Shown: positions 1 to 4,104 of the stretch, in pieces
How the letters are laid out: every line of letters starts with the position of its first letter
Position numbering within the stretch: the first letter of the stretch is position 1
From: Methanobacteriota archaeon
Lineage (GTDB): Archaea; Thermoplasmatota; E2; DHVEG-1
Assembly: GCA_026394435.1 (NCBI GenBank)
Contig: JAPKYG010000107.1
Location: forward strand, 1-6,785
Length of the DNA stretch: 6,785 nt
Direction: 5' to 3'
Made by a program: the position numbers and the translations under genes
Notes under the pieces: generated by a model
Database searches by the model: none
What the model was told of the DNA's origin: nothing
What the model saw: the letters and a program-made list of their open reading frames with translations, nothing else

Positions 1-136
1 AGTCTAACACCATAAGTTTTGAAAGTTCATTGGCATTATGGGGCGTTTGAAAAAGTTCTTCGAGTATCCGTCCGCGATTGACTCCACCGACCGAACCTGC
101 AAGGAGCCACCAGAGGAGTCGTTTCATCGCGTTCAT
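1..136 (-). CDS. Winged-helix (ArsR-like) transcriptional regulator, 3' end outside the window
   Basis: Reading the minus strand from an ATG at 136 gives 45 open codons before the left edge cuts the gene. The peptide begins MNAMKRLLWWLLAG, followed by GGVNRGRILEEL (residues 17-28) and TPHNANELSKLMVLD (31-45). A hydrophobic start, a helix with R-x-R-I-L, then N-A-N-E-L-S-K leading into the recognition helix is the pattern of archaeal winged-helix regulators, in which the next residues are usually Y-K-T-[VI]-R-H-H-L. The DNA-contacting part lies outside the window. Start choice: ATG at 136 or 127 gives the family-like N-terminus; an in-frame ATG at 154 would add six residues, and a stop at 161-163 bounds the frame. 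No strong Shine-Dalgarno is visible. Its target is unknown. It follows the phosphate permease on the same strand, but an oligo-T tract and a TATA-like box separate them, so it is probably its own transcription unit. Function is inferred from motif pattern only. Confidence 0.75.
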   Translation of the reverse strand, partial: MNAMKRLLWWLLAGSVGGVNRGRILEELFQTPHNANELSKLMVLD

Positions 137-171
137 GACAAATACCCTTTCCATGCGAAATCATTGGTGTT

Positions 172-179
172 CTTAAAAA
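172..179 (-). promoter_or_regulatory. Possible TATA box of the winged-helix gene
   Basis: The minus strand reads TTTTTAAG here, centred about 40 bp upstream of the ATG at 136. Archaeal transcription usually starts about 26 bp after the box centre, which would put the start near 150 and give a leader of roughly 13 nt. The box sits inside the T-rich stretch that also looks like the terminator of the upstream permease gene, so its T-richness may have either meaning. Confidence 0.3.
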
Positions 180-196
180 GGTTTAGAGAAAAAAAA
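175..196 (-). terminator. Oligo-T terminator after the PiT permease
   Basis: Eleven bases beyond the permease stop codon, the minus strand carries a run of eight T (196-189), and after CTCTAAACC a second run of five T (179-175). Intrinsic termination in archaea relies on such oligo-T tracts, usually without a strong hairpin, and none is seen here. The position directly after the last gene of the DUF47-PiT pair fits. Confidence 0.55.
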
Positions 197-206
197 GGTT
201 TCTTAC

Positions 207-1238
207 TTACAGAAAGAAATGGATGGTAGAATAACTTACATATCCTATTACTGCACTAATTGGTATCGTAAGAAGCCATGCCCAAACAATGTTCCTGGTA
301 ACACCCCATCGTACTGCACTTGCTCGTTTCGCAGATCCGACACCAATGATAGAACCAGTGATTGTATGTGTTGTACTAACGGGAATCCCAGCAAGTGAAC
401 AACCGATAATGGTACCAGCTGCCGATGTTTCCGCTGCAAAACCATGAACAGGTCGTAACTTTGCTACTTTTTGTCCGAGGGTTTTTATCACACCCCAGCC
501 TCCAGTTAATGTACCGCATGCAATAGCTGTATGAGCAGATAATATTACCCAGATAGGCACAGTTTCATGCCCTGCGGCTACACCAACAGAAGCGAAATAT
601 CCAGTTCCTAGTAGAAGATAAAAAATAATACCCATTGTTTTTTGTGCATCATTAGTTCCGTGACTAAATGAAAAAGCACTTGCAGAAAGTAACTGTAGTT
701 TTCTAAACCACCCATCGACTTTACTTTGTGATTTATGACGAACAATCCAGAGAACTGCAACCATGAAGAAAAAACCAATCACAAGACCAAGAACAGGTGA
801 AACGATCATAAAAAGTATTATTTTCCACAGTCCACTCTGAATAACACCTATTCCTGCTGCGGCGATACCTGCACCAATCAGACCACCGATAAGTGCATGA
901 GAAACAGAGATGGGAAGACCCCAATGTGTAGCGGTTGCAGTCCAAATAATTGCTCCAAGCAGAGCACAAAACACCAGTATTGGCGTTGAAATCCGTGGAT
1001 CTATAATCCCTGTGCCGATGGTTCGCGCAACAAGAAGTGGTACGCCAAAAGCGGCAACGAAATTAAAAAACGCAGCCAAGCCAACCGCTTGAACTGGTTT
1101 GAGCACTCTTGTTGAAACTACGGTGGCTATGGAGTTAGCGGCATCGTTCATACCGTTAAGAAAATCAAAAACAAGAGCTAAGAAAATAAGGAAAATAACG
1201 AATGGTGAAAGTGAGAGGATAGCTGTAAGTTCAGACAT
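207..1238 (-). CDS. pit: PiT-family inorganic phosphate permease
   Basis: This 343-residue polytopic membrane protein belongs to the PiT family (PHO-4, Pfam PF01384), which moves phosphate (often as a metal-phosphate complex) or sulfate across the membrane using an ion gradient. The family's inverted repeat is clear. The N-terminal half has GMNDAAN (29-35) and GLPISVSHALIGG (107-119). The C-terminal half has SHGTNDAQK (192-200) and GIPVSTTHTITGS (284-296). The two Asn-Asp pairs are the family signature. Hydrophobic segments fill most of the chain, with a polar loop at about 167-182. Length is normal for short archaeal members, so it appears complete. The start ATG has a weak AAGGAAG site six bases upstream. 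It lies 20 bp downstream of a DUF47 gene on the same strand, the classic pairing for this transporter, so the two are probably co-transcribed. Phosphate is the likely substrate given the neighbours; sulfate is the main alternative. Confidence 0.93.
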   Translation of the reverse strand: MSELTAILSLSPFVIFLIFLALVFDFLNGMNDAANSIATVVSTRVLKPVQAVGLAAFFNFVAAFGVPLLVARTIGTGIIDPRISTPILVFCALLGAIIWTATATHWGLPISVSHALIGGLIGAGIAAAGIGVIQSGLWKIILFMIVSPVLGLVIGFFFMVAVLWIVRHKSQSKVDGWFRKLQLLSASAFSFSHGTNDAQKTMGIIFYLLLGTGYFASVGVAAGHETVPIWVILSAHTAIACGTLTGGWGVIKTLGQKVAKLRPVHGFAAETSAAGTIIGCSLAGIPVSTTHTITGSIIGVGSAKRASAVRWGVTRNIVWAWLLTIPISAVIGYVSYSTIHFFL

Positions 1239-1258
1239 ATATTGCTTCCTTTCTGATG

Positions 1259-1897
1259 TTACGTATATTTTACAAGGATATCTCCAATAACATCAGCAAC
1301 ATCTTCGCAGCGATCGATTGCTGCTTCTAAATCCTCGTATAATTCCTTAATTTTAATAATCTCAACGGGATCTTTTTTTGTAAAGAGTTCAGCGGTTGCC
1401 TTCCTTAACAGCGCGTCTCCTTCATTTTCTAAGGTGTTGACTTCTTTACAGAATCCTCTTATTTGCTTTGCCTCCTTAAAATTCCTCAGCAGATTGATGC
1501 CTCCATGAACATTTTGGGTTGTTTTTTGCAGCGTCTGTGCAAATTCAAGCATATAGACTGGAGGTTTTTTTATTCCATAGAGCACTAATCGCTCTGCGAC
1601 TGCCTCAAGATTATCAAGAATATCATCAAGAGAGCATACTAACTTTGAAATATCTTCTCGGTCAATTGGGGTGATAAAGGTTTTATTTAATTCAGAAAAA
1701 ATATCGTGGACCATCTTGTCACCGTTATTTTCGATTTGTTTGATTTTTTCTCGTTTTGTATCGATATCTGAATAATGCTGTAGCATGTCAACAAGTGCAT
1801 CGACGCCAACGAGAACATTTTTACTTTGTTCCTCGATCATATCAAAAAAATGTTTTTCTTGTGGTATTAACCAGGAAAGAATCCCCATATGAATCAC
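1259..1897 (-). CDS. DUF47 (PhoU-like) protein, partner of the PiT permease
   Basis: This 212-residue soluble, all-helical protein is of the DUF47/PhoU_div family (Pfam PF01865), the usual companion of PiT transporters and thought to regulate them. Family hallmarks are visible: LSWLIPQEKHFFDM near the N-terminus (7-20), IENNGDKMVHDIF (55-67) followed by NKTFITPIDREDI (71-83), LDDILDNLEAVAERLVLY (90-107), and LENEGD (156-161) and EDLEAAIDRCEDVADVIGD (188-206) in the C-terminal half. The repeated E-x-x-x-D patterns are the metal-cluster motifs of PhoU-like folds. No membrane segment is seen. Start: GTG at 1897 has AGGAG four bases upstream; an in-frame ATG at 1888 gives the more family-typical start MGILSWL and remains a real alternative. 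It ends 20 bp before the permease start, implying an operon. A TATA-like box upstream suggests it need not depend on the AbrB-PhoU gene's promoter. Confidence 0.92.
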   Translation of the reverse strand: MIHMGILSWLIPQEKHFFDMIEEQSKNVLVGVDALVDMLQHYSDIDTKREKIKQIENNGDKMVHDIFSELNKTFITPIDREDISKLVCSLDDILDNLEAVAERLVLYGIKKPPVYMLEFAQTLQKTTQNVHGGINLLRNFKEAKQIRGFCKEVNTLENEGDALLRKATAELFTKKDPVEIIKIKELYEDLEAAIDRCEDVADVIGDILVKYT

Positions 1898-1962
1898 GTA
1901 ACTCCTATCAACTTTTTTTAGTATACCTACCCCGTTTGATGCTTACCTTTAATCGATTATTA

Positions 1963-1972
1963 GAATATAAAA
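1963..1972 (-). promoter_or_regulatory. TATA-like box of the DUF47-PiT operon
   Basis: The minus strand reads TTTTATATTC, close to the archaeal TATA consensus, in the 111-bp gap between the AbrB-PhoU and DUF47 genes. Adding about 26 bp puts transcription start near 1941, leaving a leader of around 44 nt before the GTG at 1897. This suggests the low-affinity transporter pair can be transcribed separately from the AbrB-PhoU gene, though read-through is also possible. Confidence 0.45.
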
Positions 1973-2008
1973 CCCCATGATTTTTCTAACCTTTTTTAAA
2001 ATTAGAAT

Positions 2009-3016
2009 TTATTGCTCTTCTCCAACGAGATAATTAATGACATTTTCCGAGATATCTTCTGCGTATTCTCCTATCCGCCGAATGCTTTCAATAATATATC
2101 CAATTGAGATCGCGACAATACCTTTTTGTTGCAGTGCAAGTGTGTTAATTTCTTCGCAAAGTAATTCAAGTTTTACCAATGATTCGAAAGTTTCATTTGA
2201 AGCTTTAATGTCTTTTTTAAAAAATGAACTAATACTTTTATTAAAAATATCAAGAGATAGGGTATTTGCCGTAAGGATCTTACGAATGATTTTTCTATCT
2301 AGATTGCTATGAATAAGGGTTGGAGTGTTTTGTGCGATTCTTACTACGTGATCTCCGATCCGTTCGATAATTCTACTGATAAGAAAACAGGTGGAAGCCA
2401 TCTGTATGGTGATGTTCATTTTATCAGTAAGACTTGCGTTTTGTAAGAGGATATTGTATTGTCGTGCGACAAACCAATGAAGGCGGTCAATATCATTATC
2501 TCGTGAGATCACATCTTCAGCTAAGGTCGTATCTTTTGTTTCTAGTGCGCGTATCACATCTTCGTTCATTCCTTTGACAATGATATGCATTCGTTTGATC
2601 GTCCGATCAAATGGCATTTCTGTTGGATTATGAAGATCCTTAAGTATGATTGAGGTGTCGGTTTCTTCAATTACTTCAGGTCCAATTGCGAGTTGGGTAA
2701 ATGATCGAATCACATTTCGTGTTGCAGTCGACATGCGTGAGGGAGAAGTAATTTTAAGAGATGTATATCCTGAGATATAGGCGCCAATTAATAGTTGAAG
2801 GAGATAGGTTGGTTTGGGGATTCGACTGACGTCGAATTCTTTTACTTTCGGGAGTTGTTCTTGAGTTATTTTTGGTGTGAGTAATAAGGTACCATCTGAT
2901 TGAATGTGTATTCCCAACGGATCATTTTTTTTGATGTGAAGAGATTTTATCCATTCTTTTGGTAAGGTGATAATGTAGGAGGACCCTCCCGTGAGTTGTA
3001 CTCGTCGTATTTCCAT
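2009..3016 (-). CDS. PhoU-domain regulator with N-terminal AbrB/SpoVT DNA-binding domain
   Basis: This 335-residue soluble protein joins a DNA-binding swapped-hairpin domain to two PhoU repeats. Residues 1-48 are AbrB-like: RRVQLTGGSSYIITLPKEWI (4-23), then a lysine-rich turn (HIKKND) and the strand GTLLLTP. Residues about 50-135 are a linker region. The first PhoU repeat (about 140-230) holds SRDNDIDRLHWFVARQY (171-187) and ISRIIERIGDHVVRIAQNT (213-231). The second (about 240-332) holds LLCEEIN (285-291) and ESIRRIGEYAEDISENV (310-326). PhoU proteins sense Pst transporter status and restrain phosphate uptake; in bacteria they act through the PhoR kinase. Here an attached DNA-binding domain suggests direct promoter control without a two-component system, which is inference. 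The fusion itself is a known archaeal architecture. ATG start with GGTGA six bases upstream. It is transcribed away from pstS across a shared regulatory region, the obvious place for it to bind. Confidence 0.92.
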   Translation of the reverse strand: MEIRRVQLTGGSSYIITLPKEWIKSLHIKKNDPLGIHIQSDGTLLLTPKITQEQLPKVKEFDVSRIPKPTYLLQLLIGAYISGYTSLKITSPSRMSTATRNVIRSFTQLAIGPEVIEETDTSIILKDLHNPTEMPFDRTIKRMHIIVKGMNEDVIRALETKDTTLAEDVISRDNDIDRLHWFVARQYNILLQNASLTDKMNITIQMASTCFLISRIIERIGDHVVRIAQNTPTLIHSNLDRKIIRKILTANTLSLDIFNKSISSFFKKDIKASNETFESLVKLELLCEEINTLALQQKGIVAISIGYIIESIRRIGEYAEDISENVINYLVGEEQ

Positions 3017-3022
3017 TTATGT

Positions 3023-3027
3023 TCACC
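3023..3027 (-). promoter_or_regulatory. Ribosome binding site GGTGA of the AbrB-PhoU gene
   Basis: The minus strand reads GGTGA followed by six bases and the ATG at 3016. GGTGA matches the archaeal anti-Shine-Dalgarno end (UCACC) of 16S rRNA and confirms the chosen start. The same motif precedes pstB. Confidence 0.7.
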
Positions 3028-3049
3028 AGATAATCAGAAAAAGAATGCC

Positions 3050-3109
3050 TTCTTAAGACTTTCTATAGAACTATATTGACAAAATATAACTATATATATC
3101 ACTATAGAA
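3050..3109. promoter_or_regulatory. Candidate operator cluster between the divergent phoU and pst promoters
   Basis: The intergenic region holds a perfect 10-bp palindrome TTCTATAGAA (3061-3070). A near copy TTCTTAAGAc starts 11 bp to its left (3050-3059, containing the palindrome TCTTAAGA at 3051-3058), and a partial copy caCTATAGAA lies to the right (3100-3109). CTATA cores also occur at 3071 and 3090. The 11-bp offset of the first two is about one helical turn, as expected for sites bound on one DNA face. They flank or overlap likely promoter elements for both directions. The binding protein is unknown; the adjacent AbrB-PhoU product is the natural candidate. High AT content makes chance palindromes more likely, so confidence is moderate. 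Confidence 0.4.
3081..3089 (-). promoter_or_regulatory. Possible TATA box of the AbrB-PhoU gene
   Basis: The minus strand reads TTATATTTT, centred near 3085. This predicts a start near 3059 and a leader of about 43 nt carrying the GGTGA site. That start would fall within the candidate operator palindromes, compatible with repression. An alternative AT-rich box (GATATATATAG on the minus strand, 3090-3100) lies just upstream, so the exact box is uncertain. Confidence 0.35.
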
Positions 3110-3122
3110 TATGTAGGTAAAG

Positions 3123-3132
3123 TATATATTTT
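3123..3132 (+). promoter_or_regulatory. TATA box of the pst operon
   Basis: TATATATTTT, preceded by a purine-rich AGGTAAAG that could serve as the TFB recognition element, is centred about 27 bp before the GTG at 3155. That is the spacing from TATA centre to transcription start in archaea, so the transcript would begin at or next to the start codon: a leaderless mRNA. This agrees with the absence of a Shine-Dalgarno upstream of the GTG. Confidence 0.55.
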
Positions 3133-3154
3133 ATTTACTCTTTCATTAATTTCG

Positions 3155-4033
3155 GTGATTAACATAATACAGAAAAAATTGAATAAAAATATTGGAAGCC
3201 TCATCATCGGAGTAAGCATTATTGCTCTGCTCTTTACCACCTTATTCAGCGGATGTGTTCAACAACAAGAAGGACTTTCCATCGTGCTTATCGGTAGAGA
3301 TAGTGCCTCAGGAACACGAGAATTCTTTTGGGAACACGTCATGGGAAAAGAAAACTTTACTGCATCCCTTCAAGAGAAAAACTCAAACGGTGGTATATAC
3401 CAAACCGTGACACAAACCCCGGGTGCTATAGGGTACGTTGGTCTTGGCTATGTCGACAACGGAGTAAAAGCACTCACGATAAACAACATTACCGCAAACC
3501 CAGCAAACGTCCTTTCTGGAACATATCCGATTGCACGAAACCTCTACGTGTTTACCAAGGGAAATGCAACAGGAGCGGCAAAGGAATTTATTACCTTCAT
3601 TCAAAGCACCGAAGGACAAGCAATCGTCCAAGAAGAAGGATTCGTCCCTATACCGACAACCGAAACGTATAATTCCACGGGAAAAAGTCTCAGCGGAATC
3701 CTTAGCATTGGTGGATCAACGACAGTATTTCCGATACTTGAAAAAGCAAAAGAAACATTCATGATATTGTACCAAGGTCTCCAAATAACTGTGAGTTCTA
3801 CTGGCTCGGGCGCAGGTATCACAGCAGTTGGCGCGGGAACCGTAGACATCGGCATGTCATCTCGTGACCTGAAATCATCAGAAAGTAATTTAGGACTGGT
3901 CAAATACACGATCGCAAGTGACGCTATCGTCCTCATCGTCAACCCAGAAAATACCTATGTCGATAACCTCTCGCTTACACAAGTAAAAGCAATTTACATA
4001 GGTGAGATTACCAACTGGAACGAATTCAGTTAA
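3155..4033 (+). CDS. pstS: Circularly permuted phosphate-binding lipoprotein PstS
   Basis: This 292-residue surface protein captures phosphate for the Pst ABC transporter. Residues 1-33 are a signal peptide (basic start, hydrophobic 15-31) ending in FSGC; Cys34 is the likely lipidated residue. The domain order is reversed. Residues 41-165 match the normal C-terminal half: GRDSASGT (47-54, phosphate-binding Arg48, Ser52, Gly53, Thr54), EKNSNGG (74-80), AIGYVGLGYVD (91-101) and EGQAIVQEEGFVPI (153-166). After a linker (about 167-182), residues 183-292 match the normal N-terminal half: GGSTTVFPI (186-194), TGSGAGI (216-222), DIGMSSRDL (231-239), IVNP (261-264), and final IGEITNWNE (282-290). All ligand motifs of the family are kept. 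Five N-x-S/T sequons (N67, N111, N137, N173, N271) are compatible with surface glycosylation. GTG is likely a leaderless start; TTG at 3179 would give a shorter but still plausible signal peptide. Seventy-one bases separate it from the permease gene. The PstS assignment is firm; origin by tandem duplication and trimming is inference. Confidence 0.93.
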   Translation: MINIIQKKLNKNIGSLIIGVSIIALLFTTLFSGCVQQQEGLSIVLIGRDSASGTREFFWEHVMGKENFTASLQEKNSNGGIYQTVTQTPGAIGYVGLGYVDNGVKALTINNITANPANVLSGTYPIARNLYVFTKGNATGAAKEFITFIQSTEGQAIVQEEGFVPIPTTETYNSTGKSLSGILSIGGSTTVFPILEKAKETFMILYQGLQITVSSTGSGAGITAVGAGTVDIGMSSRDLKSSESNLGLVKYTIASDAIVLIVNPENTYVDNLSLTQVKAIYIGEITNWNEFS

Positions 4034-4104
4034 ACAACTATTTCCCCTGCTAAAAACTTGAAGCAGATCTATGGATTCAGCTTCTTGCAACAAAATAATA
4101 GGGG

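Noticed and set aside
38..229. 63-codon plus-strand open frame at the left edge
   Set aside because: It is antisense to the winged-helix coding start and the PiT terminator, has no ribosome site, and its product resembles nothing. The minus-strand reading explains the same bases much better.
1984..2007. Inverted repeat TTCTAA/TTAGAA just after the AbrB-PhoU stop codon as a terminator
   Set aside because: The stem is six AT-rich pairs with a 12-base loop, and the minus strand has no good T run after it, so termination here is not supported.
3034..3240. 68-codon minus-strand frame in the phoU-pst intergenic region
   Set aside because: It overlaps the pstS signal peptide and promoter region, is very AT-rich, lacks a ribosome site, and has no recognisable domain.
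4047..4084. Two overlapping short inverted repeats (CTGCT/AGCAG and GAAGC/GCTTC) before the permease gene, as a possible switch or attenuator
   Set aside because: Stems are only five base pairs with loops of 10 and 15 bases, within chance expectation. No riboswitch core or T-tract accompanies them.
4034..4104. Possible missing remainder of a second PstS copy after the stop codon
   Set aside because: None of the frames in this 71-bp gap shows the expected GRD-SGT strand or any other PstS motif, and the permease gene follows at once. The gene ends cleanly at ITNWNEFS, so this is not a frameshifted longer PstS.
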